Assembly (NCBI GenBank): GCA_014706295.1
Contig: JACSVZ010000004.1
Coordinates: forward strand, 7,536,465 to 7,600,464
Direction of reading: 5' to 3'
From: Lycocorax pyrrhopterus obiensis
Taxonomy: Eukaryota > Chordata > Aves > Passeriformes > Paradisaeidae
DNA: 64,000 nucleotides
Both the position numbers and the translations under genes were made by a program. Within the stretch, counting starts at the first letter, position 1. The number at the start of each line of letters is the position of its first letter. Of this stretch, positions 12,601-27,600 are shown in pieces. Below the pieces are notes generated by a model. It ran no database searches, had not been told where the DNA came from, and was given only the letters and a program-made list of their open reading frames with translations.

Positions 12601-15600
12601 ACAAACATTTGAAGGGGTTTTTCTGTCTATGATTGTTTTTTTTCCTCTTACCCACTTTAAGTACAGTGATCTAGAAACTACATCAATATCACATCCTTTG
12701 AGCATGAGAACACACCTGCTACATTTTTAAACCAGATAAACCAAGCTACTTACCTCCATTAGTGTTTCCCTCAGATTTAATCTTTTTTCTATAAGTAGAC
12801 CATGCTCCTTGAGGAACGTGCAGAGGAACAAACTGAGATTCTGAATGAAGTTCTGTTCATCATCTTTTCCATTCGAGTACGCAAGTCGGATATTGGTATT
12901 TAAAGGAAGCATCTAACAAAAAGAACACAGACATCACCAAGAATTTCCCTTTTTATACAGAACAACTACTGTGTATTAACAAATACATTGCTTGTTTTTT
13001 ATGAAGAATCCCCAAGATGGACCAACATTGCCAAGAGAGGAAGAGACTTTTAAAAAAACCCCTTCACCCATCCTCTTATGATATAAACACACTGAGGAAA
13101 GGACTCATGTACCTGAGTCTGAACTGCTCAGAGGGGAATCATCAAATTAGATAAATCTGATGCATGGCTTTTTACAAAAAAAGTTTCTTTTTGTTCCAAA
13201 AATTAAAGAGCAACTTGCAGAAGTTAGGTCCATTTAGGTCTTCAGACACATAGTTCATGGCTCCCCATCAGACAGCCCAAGTGCTCAAAATATCTCTTAA
13301 ATTAATCAAATCAATACAGCAGAAATACAGCTGCAATCGAGTTCAGAAAAACACACTTGGCATCTTCTGATCAAGCCACAAATACCATCAAAGAACAATA
13401 CTTTTCCTATCAAGAGCTCTATAATGAACACAAACCTGTCGACTCAACTAGGTTCAACAGAAGTTGATTTTGTGATATGAAATACAAAGAGATTTCTGAA
13501 AAACATTTACCTGTTTTAACTGCATCATGGTCAGTGTAAAAAGTGTTACAAACTGTTCTTCATACTGGCTTACACTGACACCTGCAATCTCTGTGAGGCA
13601 CTTCAAAGAGACATTTCGAAACATGGGAACATTTAAGAACTGTTGAAGGAAGAAAAAAAATAAAGAGTATTACAGAAGTGTCGTACAGCTTTTCCACAAC
13701 TTGTATTTAAATTTAAGAGCTGTCATTTTTTTGCAAGAGTACCTTGTATATTAGTGTGCTGATTAACTTGGTCTCAAATATATATCCCAGAGGAATCCAG
13801 TTCAGAAATCGTAGCAAAGTTTCCAAAGTTGCATGGACTAAGGGAGCGTTTTGGGAGTTTTCCTGTAAACGACCATTTAGAGTTTATGACCCTGTGACAC
13901 TGTTAGGCACAAAGGGGGGGCGGGGGATTTTGAAAACATCATTAAAGAAATACGACTTACCATCACAAACTGACACAGCTGAAATATCTGAGAGAATTCA
14001 TTGCACATGCTGTAAAAAAAAAGTAATTAAAAACTAAGCATTTCCACACTTCATCAATCAAAATAGCTATGCTCATGGGACAGGTCCTGAAGACCCATGC
14101 CCATGGAGGCATTCAAAAGCCACCTGGCTTTTCCCCATTTTCATGGTAATAATGCATATTTGAAGTATGCTTGAAGCCTGTGCCTGCAAATTCTGGCTAA
14201 GGAAATACAATCAATCAATGCTGAATGCTGTGTTAAGAGGGTAGGAACCATCAGTCAACAGATGCTACTTGTAGCAAAGTACAAATCCCTGTGTGTGCAA
14301 AATGAAGTTAGGGATCCCCTAGGAGTACTGCTTCAAAGAAAAATCAGTAACCCTCTTGGGCTCAGAAATGGAATTGCACAGCTGTAGGTGTTCACAGAAA
14401 GGCTCCAAGCGAGAGCAACTATTTAGCAGCAAGCACAAAGTCTGTTCATTAAGATTTAAACAGATATACTTGCCTGTCTTTCAAATGCTTAGCTTTTACT
14501 TGAGTAATCTGGCCACTGGAAAAATCAAACACTTCTTCACTCAGCAGTTTCAGGATCACCATGTTGTTCTGACAGAGGCTCTCGCTGGTCCTGCTCGCTC
14601 CCACAATATCGCTGATAAATGTCGGCCAGTGCTTCGGCCACTCCTGTTTCAGGATCTGCAAAGTGAGGCAGCCACACGTGAGACACACAGCAAAGTCAGA
14701 CTTTATTATAAAGTTTAAAATGTTATGAACTCTGGCTTACCTGAACAAGAATCATATTCAGTTTCCCAATATACACTTTCTCTTTCTGGAGAAGAGAAGA
14801 GAAGAGAAGAGTCAGGTTTTGCATAACACTCCCCTCCCTCACCCTCCCCTGAGAACTCTTCACTTACTTCTACGCACGTTGGGTCAGATGAGGTCTTGAT
14901 AATTAGGCCAACAACGTATTTTTTAATACCTGCAGAAGAGGTAGGAATTTATTTTCAGCTATGCCAGATATCACAGATGTAGCAATAAATATTTCTGAAT
15001 TCAGATTCTTCATGTTTTTAAACAAGAAACACCTCTAAGGGCCAGATTAACATGTGTCAGTGAGCATCCTTCTTGTGCGCTCCATGGGAAAAATACACCT
15101 TTATATCTACCCTGACAGGGGATATTTTAGATGTACAAAATGGCTTTACACCTAAACTATTTCAATAAACCAAAAGACACACTAAGGATTAGAGTGTCCT
15201 TGCAATAGTTTGTACCAGATGGAAGTGAACTCAAAGAATAAACAGAACTTCCTAAGTGTGACTCCAGTTTCAAGGCCAAGTTTGCTAAACTGCACAGAAA
15301 GCTTTGACACATCACCTGCACTGCAAGCAGAAGTTCAGAGATGCTCCAGTCTACTTAGATGATCATTTTAAAAATAGGAATTCCTACACACAGCATTTCA
15401 AAGTCAAGCACTGTGCCAGAGCTTAGCAAAGCTTCCCCTGTGAAATCTTACAAGAACAGAACTTAAAACTTCATTCACTAATACAGCACAATTCATTTGA
15501 GTGTGAACTACTGTGCATTTACAGCACATATGGATGCTGTGAGTCCAGAAACTCTTAATAAATTCTACTTTATTGCTTTTTTCTTCTTACATTGGCAATT

Positions 15601-18600
15601 GGCCAACCAGGGGGCCAGAGTATATTTAAATTGTTCATTTTGTTGTGTTTCTTCCACAAACGTTTTCGAATTATTTTAGTTTTCAGCTCTACCATAAAAC
15701 CAAAAAATCCCCAACCACTGTAGAAAGCCACACTGCCCAAAGTTTCATTTTGCCACCTAACCCTCAGCTCATTCCTAGTTACTAAATCCATGGAAACAAT
15801 GACTTTCCAAGTGACAATATCCATGTCTAAACCCTTTCTGTACAAGAACACCTGACTCGCAGGAAAAGGCACGCAGAGAGGGCCTGGAGTCACGACCCAG
15901 GTGAACATTCCAGGAGTTCAGCTCTGACACCACGCTTCAAACCGGGCAAGTGTTTCCTTGTCATAAGGAAGTTTGATTGGTGGATGCTTTACTATTCAAA
16001 TTCATGAACCCAAAAATCCTGTTTCAATCATTTCTTCAACCAGACAAGTCAGCTGACTCACGCAGACAACATGCATATGTTGAAGACTTCGTTTTCACTT
16101 TAAGGAGAAGAATGTCTTCTGTTGAAGACATAATCCACAGCCTCTGTTCTAAGTTTTAAAACTTGTCTAAGACTCAGCCAAATTTAGTAATTTTTTTTTT
16201 TTTCATTTCAGGCTTAAGCAACAGGATTAAAGGGGACAGTTTATTAACTGCACCCTCGTGAAATCTGGAAAAACTAGATCCAGACTTTGAGCCATTAGAT
16301 ACATACTAGCCAGGAGCTGTCCTACATGTAGTTCCAACTGCAAGTGGAACTATTCACCATCAACAACTGGAATCAATCCACATTACTCCAGGAGAATGGT
16401 CATTAATAAAGTACCACTGGGTAAGAGTTATCACCAAGCACTGGTCTGACATCATAGGCCTGGTCTGGTATTTTAAACCTAAAACACACTCTTTGCTGAA
16501 GCATTACAGTAATTCACAAATGAGATACAAAAGCCCCCAAAATAGTATGGAAATAGGTCTGCAGTGCCAGAAACAAAACTATTATAACCAACTGCCAAAC
16601 CACTAAGGAAAGCCTACTGCTGCAACTCTTTGCATTTCAAAAAGGAATTAAAAAGTTAATATTGTTCTTAGAGTTCCAACTGCAAATCCACGGTCTTTTC
16701 CATCTTGCTGCATCAATGGCATTGTGCTATTCAGTTACAACTGGAATATTGTGCTGCCATCGATCCGGCCTTGAGACCAGCAGAGGAGAACAGCTGCTCT
16801 GCTCCAGTTTCTCCATTTAAAAAATAAAAATAAAAGTAAAAATGGTGACCACAGCTCAAAAGACAACCTAAAAAGTTTGCTCCTTTTCACACATCATGCT
16901 GCAGCTCCTGAGGTCGTCCATCCAGTGAACAAAGTCACACTCTTAATCCCTTAAAAGCAGCAGCTATCCAATTCGCTAATGCTCTTTTTGGCTCAGATGT
17001 CATTTTCTACTTTTTCTTTTTTTACTTCAAGTGTTATGGTTTCTGCTCCATATTTAATTGCTCATTTATTTATGATTCCATAGGAAAGATAATTTTCAGC
17101 AGAACAAATAGATGTCAAATTTATATTCTAACAAAAATCAACCCAGAGGCTCATTACCATTTTTCAGCAGAACATGTCCAAGAAACTGTTCAGGGGTAGA
17201 AGTCCATGGGATAAGCTAAAAGCACCGTGTTTGGGGAACTTAAAAGGAAGTGTTATGTTAAAATGGAAAGAAAGCACGGGACATGCACAAGCCCCACAAC
17301 CACTGCCTAGAAGGTCTCTTTCCATCACAGAAGCTGCTGAACAACTCTTGCAGATGCCAACACCACAACTGCCAAGTTCAGGCCCTTCACGGAGCCAAGC
17401 AGGAAGAGACAGACAGTGCAGGATCTTCCAATAAAACAAAACAAAAGCCACACCAACCACAACACCCAGGACACACGAAATGTTCTTCAAAGATCATCTG
17501 ACCTTGCAACTGCACTGATCTCAGGACAACCTGCAACCAAAGGGAGCAGACTCTGCTCCAGGCCTGGACCAGCCCCACTGCTGGCATTTTTGGAAAGCAA
17601 AGCCCAGGAAGTATTTTGTACCAAGTACCATAAAAGGGACGATAGAGCAAGGGCATGAACTCGAGGCCTTTTAGAACATTCCTGGATGTCCATTAGATAC
17701 TGTCATCCTTCTGTGAAAGCTGCTCCTCGACAGAGAGGCAAACATCCAGTAAAACTGAAACACTTCCTGGAGGGAAAGTTGTTTTCTCAAGTGACCCAAG
17801 CTATGCAATGCTTAGAGTGGAACTGGGACAGTGAAGAATATCACATTATCCAATATGAGTAATTTCTGCAGCCTGAAATTGAGGAAATATCCTACAGTTT
17901 AACCTCTGGATGTGCTCTAGGAAGCCATTACCTCTCCTGTACTCTGTGTACTTCAGCACAGAGTTCCTGTCACAGCCCAGTACAGCAGGTAAATAACCAT
18001 GGACACAATCAGCAAACACATACCTGCAACAAACCCACTTCTTGTCCTCAAGGCACACGAGCACAGCCTTCCGTGCAGTCATAGAGCACGAGCATCTAAC
18101 AAGTGTCAAAAATTATTCTAGCCGGTGCTGCAGATGCGAGCTCACTCTAATTTACTAAAATCACTGAATTTTGTGCTTGTATTAAAGAATAATAGGCATA
18201 AATGAATCAGGTGGGCAATGTAACTCAGCAAATTAACATTATTTTGCAATCAAAATTAGAATTTCAAATGCTAAAGCTGAGCTGTCCCCTCTGGGGATGT
18301 TGGTATGCACACACACTTACACTGAACTGTTTAGTCCCAAAAGATAGTCAAAATACCATCTTATTTTTAGTGTTAAGAAACAATGCTTTCCCATACAGCC
18401 CCACAAATCATCTTTCCCCCTTAGTGGTGAATGGAATCAATCCATAATATATTTGCTTTTCAACAGAAAACTCGTGAAAACTCTGAAAAAAGGCACAGAG
18501 TTTGTCTTCACACCCACACAGAGGTGCCATGTAGCTCATTCCCCCTTCATTACAGAGAACCAAAGAAACATCATCCTCACGAAGCAGGCCAGGAATTTCC

Positions 18601-21600
18601 ATTAAAATATCTCATCATTGCACAGAAAAATTTCCTCTACAGCAGCTTCCACTGCACCAAAAGCTTTACGCTCAACTCCGGGACCTTCCTGGAAAACACT
18701 GAACTGCATCTCTGAACACTTTTTCATTTCAGAATGAGAAAAGTTGTACAAGCAATTTGTGTTTCGTAATGAAGAAGTGCTTTATCCATTCCAACTCCAA
18801 ACACTCCAGACAAGCTCGCTCTGTTCAGGGGAACAGTATTTCATTTCACAATACAGGATTAATGAAACGTATCACTGCACTGAAGACCAAAAAGCCTTTC
18901 TTTCCAGGCAGGTTTTCACACTGCCAGAGAAAATCCTTTTGAGACCACAGCACTCTAATCAAATGCCATCCTTTCTGAGTGTTATTAAACAATCAACTCC
19001 AAAGGACATCAGAGTTTAAAGCAATTTAGTATCACACCTCAATAAACTGAGAACTTCAACTTGAGAATGATGGCACAATACCCTGGCAATCAGCCAAGTT
19101 CAGCACTGCCTGGGATGTTCTGGAATACATCACCCGCCTCAGCGAGGCTTCAATGAAAACCACATGACATCATTTGTGTAGTGGAAGAGCTATTCCAAGC
19201 ACTCTCCCGAGGACTAAATAAATCACCCAGAGCAAGGCTAACCATTGCTGGGGGCTATGACCAAACATGTCTCAAGGCTGAACGTGCAGGCCAGGCATCT
19301 GATTTAACTGAATTTTACCCCTTCTGTACCTTATAAACTCCACTTTTGTCTACAGCACCAACTAGTTCCCACTGCTAACTCCAAAAGCAAACCAAAAATC
19401 AAGAAAAACAAAAAGCAGAGTAATCACAAGTATTTTAGAACTGTAAATTGATTGTTTTGTCCAAATCCTGTTTCAGAATTATGGAAAGATAAAAATGAAC
19501 TCTTCAAAAGTGCTCACAAACACCACCACCTGAGGAACTGAAAGCTATTTTAGAAAAGTTAAAAGTCAGCAGGGCCAGAAAAGCCCAAATCCAAAAGATA
19601 TTTTAAAACAAAAGCAAACTTCAGAACAGAGTTTCAAGTCTAAAGAACGTATCTGAAGAAAACATTTTCCTCCTTGCATTTGAAATTCCAGGCTGGAAGC
19701 TGAAACCTCCCAGTATTCAGACAGAAGCAGTAACAAACCTCTGGCTAACCTCAAGGCCCAACAAGTCATTCTGATGTACAACTCGTTAAAAAAACAACAA
19801 CAAAAAACTTTAAGAAAAAGTTACAGTTCAGGCTCTGTAATTAACAGCATTGCTTTATCTCTCCCAACAAGTCTCAGGAAGTCGTTTGAAAAACTTTTTT
19901 TATTCATTGACCATTTAATTCAGATCTGCTCTTAACTTCAGCTGCTGTTGCTACAAAGGGGGAACAGTGTTTTTCTCATAAATGCATTTCGTTTCCTCTT
20001 AACCAATAATAAGATTTGTCAGCTGTATTTACTACACAAACCAACCAGACATGCAGAAGACATCTCTTATAAATTAAGACCTAAAGTAAAACTGATTTGA
20101 AACCTGCATGGTTTGCTTTGTCACTAAGCATTCCATTGTATGCTGAGTTTCAGTTTCCTGCACACACATTCCACTAGTCACACTTCAAACAGGAAAATCC
20201 TGTCAACCAAAGAATGGCTGGAGTCAAGGAAACCTCAGTTTAACCAGCCTTACTATCTCCCAGGTAATCAAGCCACCTGAATGAGCTCTGGAGCAGCTCT
20301 TTTGTACCAGCCAGTATCATCAGCCAAATAAAAAAAATTGAAAAACCACCACAAACCAGATCAAACTGGATTAGAGATGAAACAGATTCTCCCTCCTACA
20401 CCACCGAGGCCAAGCTGGATAAAATGCCATGGTACAGTAAATACATTTGGTTCCTCTTCTACCACACAAGTAAAAGCCAGCTAACCCAGTTTCCCTAAAA
20501 CCGGACAAAAGTCAATCTCACAATTTTAGTTTGGCTCTGTCAAAGGGGAAATGTTTTAAAAGCTGAACAAACAACACACTTTTGCTAGTAAAAAGGATTT
20601 TTTTATTTCCTCTGGAGTTTTCATAGATATGAAAAGGAGAAATAAGAATAGAATACTTCAAGATGATTACACAACTACAGACAGTAACTTTATTTTGCCT
20701 TGTAACATACGGAGTTATTGCATCTTCTGAGATGGCAGGAACCACTCCACACCACTGTCACTGTTAGAGATAAAATGACCCAAAGCACAGCCAGCAGCAA
20801 CCTCATCCTACCACCATTACTTCTCAGCTCTCCTATGGATTAAGAGCATGAATTTTAAGACTTCGAACTCCTGCATTACATCCTGTATTTGGTACTTGTT
20901 CAGTTCCAAATGATCAAGTCAAGTCCATCCCTGGGACATCTGCTCCACTACACCTCCCTTCACAGGTGGGCAGTACTAACAACTTCTCCTCTCCCTCCTG
21001 CTCGGCTCCCACAGCCAAAAACTTTAGGAGAAAACTTCCAAATGCTGAAACGAAGATCTTATAGTCAAGAATGTAACAAAATATGACTGAGCTGAGATAC
21101 TCCAATAATTAAAGGCACAAAAAACAGGGCAGTTTAGCTAACTAAGGTGCTCTTTTAGTTTCTCAAAAGGGCATGGTTGTGTCTGAGCCTGAGCTGAAGC
21201 TGTTCCCTAGAAACCTCCAGAATGAATGCAAACTTCACTTTCAGTTTTACTTTCAAAGACAGCTGCCCTTTGCCAACCTATAGTTGGAAGGGATGGGGGA
21301 AAGGTGAGAAGAGGAATAAGCACAAAAATGAGTAAGTCTCTCTCTATGCATTTGTTTTCATCAACATTTACAATTCTGTTTTAATTAATACAGTTTCAGA
21401 ACCGAAGCACTGGCAGTAAAAATTTAAAGCATGTCTCAGCATGGTTAATAAAAGCTCACAGCAGAACACAGAAATCTGGAATACTTTTAATTAGTTCCAA
21501 GACCAGCTTTTAGTAAAAAGCCAGGTACAGAACGGTGACAGCATTTAATGTCAAGAATTTAAAGTGGCTGCACGTAATGTTTTGAAGTCCAAGTTGTGAT

Positions 21601-24600
21601 GACCTGACAGCCAGCCATGTGAATAAGCACTAACCCTGTACCACAGGGGTACCTCCATTTACTGTAGCCAATGTCTAAAAGTCATCAACATTGCAAGCTA
21701 TAGGGGAGGGGAAAACCCCTAAACCAAACACAGCGTTTATTTTAAGACTCCCAGCTTCCTCGCATTGATGGGAGACTGGGGGTTACCCTACACTGCACCA
21801 ATGACAGCAATCTGCCTGTTTATACACTTCCATGAATTAAACCTAAAAGAATGAGTGAGCATCAATAGGTAAGAAAGTGCATTTACTTAGTGTTTCTATT
21901 TTAAAATCATTGTAGCTGGTCACAATTGCAAAATAATTACATGAACCTACACAAGGTAACAAGTGGACCACAGAGTCTACTAGAAAATGACACAACACTG
22001 CTGGGACTGCACACACAGTTCAGAAAGGGTGAAGAAAAACTCCTGTGCCAAGCACAGAGAATGAAAACCTCTACCTCAATGCCAGGGGCTCACGTCAGAT
22101 GTTTCAAAACTATCAGTCACACCTTTTCCACATATTTACAGAATTCCAGCTGCTCACCAATCCACTGAGACCACTATCACAGAAGTGAAAGATGCGGTTT
22201 TATCATTCAAGATGATCACGACACATGACAGAAAGTTACTCAGAGACTGACAGTCTAAACCTCAGCTAATACACAAAGTTATGAGGAAAGACAAAAATCT
22301 CTCCCTACCTTCGCACTGGTTCCTTGGAAGAATCTTCCATCTTGTTTTTATCACATTTTCCAAGATTTGCAGTCCATAATACTGAAATTGGAGAAGAATA
22401 AAATGTGAGTACATTACTGTAGGACTAACTAACTTGCAGGACTCTCATTCAATCAGACATTCACACTTAATGTCTAAGACTTCAAGATTATTAAACTAAC
22501 AATTTTATTAAATATATGTCTATTCACCCATTTACTGAGGTTTCATGCATTGCATTTTCTTGTTTTATTCTTGGCTATACTAAGTCCTGCTGTTTGATCA
22601 TGCTCACACCAGGAGGGGGGAAAAAAACTATAATGAAAAGCCCTCTGGCAGACAATTTTGGCTATCTGGAAAAGTAGCAGCCAGATATGAATTTGCATCA
22701 TAAATGACTGCTCCTATGTTTGAGTATTAACACAACCAGGCTCCTAAAATATTTAGCAGCTTGGATGGTGTCTCAAGCTACCTATTGTTCCTCTAAGAGC
22801 TGGAAAAAAAAAATCTTGTCTTAGCATCACATGTCCTGACACTGGCACTTTCTAGAGAAAGTATTTCCCAAACTTCACTGGTGTGTTACTTTAGGAACAG
22901 CAAGACAACCCACAGGTTTATTTAATTTCAATCCCCACCCCAATATGGCAGCTATTTCTACTATTTAAAGATGAACTTTTGTGCTCAGTCAAAGAACAAT
23001 AAAAATGTGAATAAGCTCTTGGAAATAATTTTACCTTTCAGGAATTCCTTCCTATGTTCTTACCCAAAACCATTAACGTTGCAAATGGCCATTCCCTCTG
23101 CCCATTTGTCCCTACTGCCAACTCACAGTAACAGGGAAAGAAGTTTGTCATGGTATGATCAAAGAACTTCAATATGTAAAACCCCATTAGCATGAATAGA
23201 CAGGAGAGAAAAGGGGACGAGGAGTTTTGCATTTACTTTATCTGCAGTGGATTAGGAAGAAAAAAAAAAAAGTCACATCAATGCCTGAAAGGTAAACTCA
23301 AGTTTTCACAGTTCCAAGTTTGGCTGAGAATAAGAGTTCCTCTTTAAAATGGTTAGTTGTTACACAAAGTAGGATCATTAGCATTTCGACCAAAGGGATC
23401 ATACAGACTTCTGTTTAATTAAAAAAACACAATGTAGACTGTCCCAAACTACATTGTACTAGAAGAGCATTTTTGCTGTTCTCATCTTAACATAACCTAC
23501 ATCCCTTTGCTTCTCTATCTGATCCCAGTTCCCAGGAGATTTCAGGTGTACATCCTGTATTTGCAAAATATTCTGCCCCCTTCCAAAACCTTGGGCACCA
23601 AGAAAAATGATGAACTACAGAAAGTTGGCAGGGTATTTTTATTTCCTCCATGGTCAGCAGCAAAAGCTTATCAACTAGATTTTAACCTGTAAATTGACTT
23701 AATTATGTGACATAAAATCTAAATGAAATCAAGGGAATTTTCATGAAGGAAAATGCGCAAAAACACTCTTAAGCAAAATGCTTCACAGGAAGTGATTTCA
23801 GCCACTGCTGTAAGTTTACAGACACCATCTGCACCTGATCCAGGCTCACGATACAAAACATACATACAAAAGCTCCTAACAATGCTGTCAGTATGAATAT
23901 TTATATCAGACAGTGCTAACTCTCCTGAAGCACATCTAAATGCTAGTGAAATTTCTACATTCTACAGGCACACACATTAATTTTTCAGGTATCAACTAAC
24001 TAGAAATGTTCATTTTCTTCCAAACTTTTTTCCACAAGTGAACTCACTTAGCTTTTACACCAGAATGGCAAGCCTAGTTTCATTTTAAATAAACACTAGA
24101 TGACCAAATGAAACTTAAATGAAAAACCTAACAACAGACTAAGGACAGACCTCATCCTTAGTGGGATTTTCCCTCACTTAGAATTTCCTGGAGTCAAAGA
24201 AAAGGACAGACACCTCTAGCAATCTGACACACCTATTCCTCATTACCTGCTCAAACATCTCATTTGGGCTCATGGACTTTAAGCTATTCATGCTGTAAAG
24301 GTTTCTACTCGTTCTTTTGTACATAAGTGACTACAGTTCTGCCCTCTGCAGTGTCTTGTTCACTTCTTCCTCAGTCCTGAAAATATTCCTTTCCCTTCAC
24401 ACTCGCATGTGACACTGAACAGCAGCAGCAGTAAATCACTGTGTACAACCCTCACCTGCACATCCTCCTTGCCACATCACACTGAAAGGGCTCCATCAGC
24501 CTCACCATCCTGCAAGGGGCCTTCTGGGGTTTTTACTTTGTTTCATTTGATTTGATGGTTCTAATTACTCCCATCTGTCTGATAATGACAAACACCACTC

Positions 24601-27600
24601 CCAAAAAAGTCACCAATACCAATTACAAAGTTCTGCCGTTTAATCAACTGCTGCAACAGTACATGTGAGCACTTTTTAACTCCGTGGAAGACAGAAGCCT
24701 CTCAAAAACTCATTTGCTCCTGGTTTGCTTGTTGCTAATCGTCTACCACTAATTCACTGCCCAGTTATGAAGATGAGGGACAGGCAACAGCAAAGACTCA
24801 AAAAAAAAAAAAAAAAGCATGAAATGATCCCTATGGTAGAAATTTCTATGGCACCCTTATTACTTATTTTATGCACCGAATCCCTTTCCCTCCCACCTCC
24901 CAAGAAACAAAAAACAATTGATGAACAGAATTCAGTTAAAGGGAATCAAAAGGGTAGACCTTGTGGAGGCCTGCCGTCAAAGCCTAGCTGTGTCAGTTGC
25001 ACAGGAAGACACCCCTTTTCTTCCTATTACAAGCAATCAACATAATGGAACATTATGATTAATATCAGGTAGTGTTAACAGCTTTAATTAAAGAAAAAAT
25101 ATGATTGCATAAAAGCCAAATGTCATAGTGCATAAATTTAGCACCAAATCATTCGCAATTTATGTAAATTGAAGAATTCTTTACCTGTTGCTTTCTTTCT
25201 GTTCCTCTAATCATCTCATTTTTCACAAGACAAATTTGAGTTTTTAAAAATACTGTTGATAAATCAACTTAAACATTAGTAATGTCTGTCAGTATAAAAA
25301 GCAAAGTTTACCAGGCAAGCAAACAGGCAAACACTGTTACTTAAAGGTGCTTAAAGGTGTTACTTTGAGGAAGTTCTTTAAACTGTTTTCCCCTCAACTT
25401 CAGAGAGCAATGAAAAAAAAAAATGAATTGCTTCATGAATACCACATGATTTCAGAAACCATCCAAACACAATTTTTTCTGTTTGAACACAGTGTGTATC
25501 CAGCAGAAAAACATGCATGTCAGTTAATTTGAGATAATAATCATCAAACTTAAGACAGTGAAAACACATTTTGATCATCTTTTTGGCTCAAACTCACAAG
25601 TCTTAGGTAAAGCATTTCAAATTGCAGAAAAAGCCCTGAATGCTGCCCATTTTAGCCTCTACCTTGATGGATGGATTTCCAACAGCAGTACAAAGCAAAT
25701 GGGTTCTGCATAGAAGCAAAGAACTGATGTGCTACAAACTTTGGGGTGCTTAACCTTATTGATTGCTCAAAACCTTGGCCTAATAAGGTTTATTTTGTTT
25801 TTAACACAGCTAGGGACAAATTTTCTCCTCAGTTACATGCACATGGCTTTCATTATGATCACAAACAGCCAAGCACTTATCCAAGGACAAAACATGGCTC
25901 TAGGAGACTTTTCATTACTCAGATTTATACAGATACAATACCAATCTTGGGAACTGGCATAACGCTTGTATGTGCCTTGAAAAAAAACTCTGCGTATCCA
26001 ATTTAGCTCATCCTCAAAAAAAAAAAAGGGAGGGAGAAACTCTTGGCAATGTAAAAGGAGGTCTGAATATTTTTTCATTTACAGTTCTTGTTTAAAGCCA
26101 ACTTTGAGAACAAGACAATTAAAAAAAAAAGTGATTTGAATCAAGAAAGTCTATGGCTAAAAATGAGATACCTTCCTCAAAGTTTATGAATGGAAGAAAG
26201 AGGAAAACCAAATAAATAAAAGTTAATTTGCTTACTTTGGTATTCATGTTCTGAGAGAACTCCAAAATAGTATCAACTCTTGTCCACGCATCAGGATGTT
26301 CTTTTAAGTGAGTCAACACTTCTTGTGCCATTCTTTGCTAAAAGAAAATTTGATTTGAAAAATTGTTAGCATTAGATTATTTAAGAAGTTTTATACTGTC
26401 AGTGAAGATATCAATATGTAACACTGCATTTAAACTACTTATCTAAGAGTTAGGCAGAACTCAACCGGCAGCAACAAGTCTCTTAAGCTTCCTTCTGCGA
26501 CAGCTGAAGTTTAGTAACAACCAAACTCCAAAAGCCCATCGATGCAGGACAGTAATTGCTCACTTCCACTCTTCCTGAATGATTCATCCAGACCAGCAGT
26601 GAACATGCAAGAACAGCAGACATTACGGGGAAAATCTACTAGGGAATGAAGTTTTCTCCCCTTCCACAAAGTCATCTAGATCAAACTTCATTCTAGGGCA
26701 CTCAAACTTTCTAGTTCCAGTAGAAACACTCATATGAAGTTGCCAGCTTTAAGGAGCACTGTATTGTGCTGCAAAGTCATTGATGTAGGAACTGTTGATT
26801 TTATTCTGAAGAACCACAAAGCAGAACATTAGAGGTCTCCAATCCCTACTTCCGAGGGATCCTTGGTGTACCTAACAACCTACAGAACCATAATAAAAAC
26901 CTACTGGTGGGAGGAAGGGAGTTGGTCACGCTAATGGTTTGCTCTTCCTTCGGACTGACATTATCAATTACTGTCCTACATACTGTGGTTTCTTGAAAAC
27001 CTCATCTGAAGCAATTACACATTGAAATAGCTGAACTCATTTTAGCCATCCTTTTCAAAAGCCTGGATGTCCTCAAGAATCTCTAGGGGGCCGAACTGAT
27101 ATCAGCCATTTCCAAAAGTGCAGTGTACTGGCAAATCTTGTTGCAAATTGTATCCCCTACAAGCATCAGGCACTGCCTTACCAACGAGGTGGACATTTTA
27201 CAACACAATTAACAGAACTCAGCTCATTCTTTCACTGCACCGCAGAGCCAATTCGACAGAGCTGCAAAGCAGTTAAAGCTTTACTTTAGGATTAACTTCA
27301 CCAGTTAGAACTTACTACAGCCATGCAGATTTCTAGTCTCGTCCAAGTACATACTCGAGCTAATCATCAACTGGTGTAAGAAAACATGTATTTTCAATAA
27401 CTTAGAAACCCAATCAAGACCCCAAATCTATACACATAAAAAGCAAGAAACAGACAAAACTGGCATGTGATTTACAAAATAAAATCGGAGGTTCCAACAG
27501 AAAAGAGCAAGGATGTCTAAACTATCTGTACAACATTACTTGCACCCCTACTTGATAGAATTGAGTGGAGCAATGGACCAGCAAGTAGGTCCCTCCAGAT

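Larger units (their letters stand above)
9604..13742 (-). other. XPO1: XPO1 introns 12 to 9 (around exons 12 to 10)
   Basis: The introns are 9604-10178, 10377-12753 (2.4 kb), 12913-13510 and 13640-13742. They are AT-rich with GT-AG ends. I recognise no gene or repeat family. Confidence 0.85.

Noticed and set aside
17164..17693. Several overlapping open frames on both strands within intron 4
   Set aside because: They overlap each other in several frames, lack conserved peptide and splice signals, and lie wholly inside an XPO1 intron.
21260..21300. AGTTGGAAGGGATGGGGG as a second CR1 remnant
   Set aside because: The match to the CR1 signature is short and the flanking CR1 sequence is absent.
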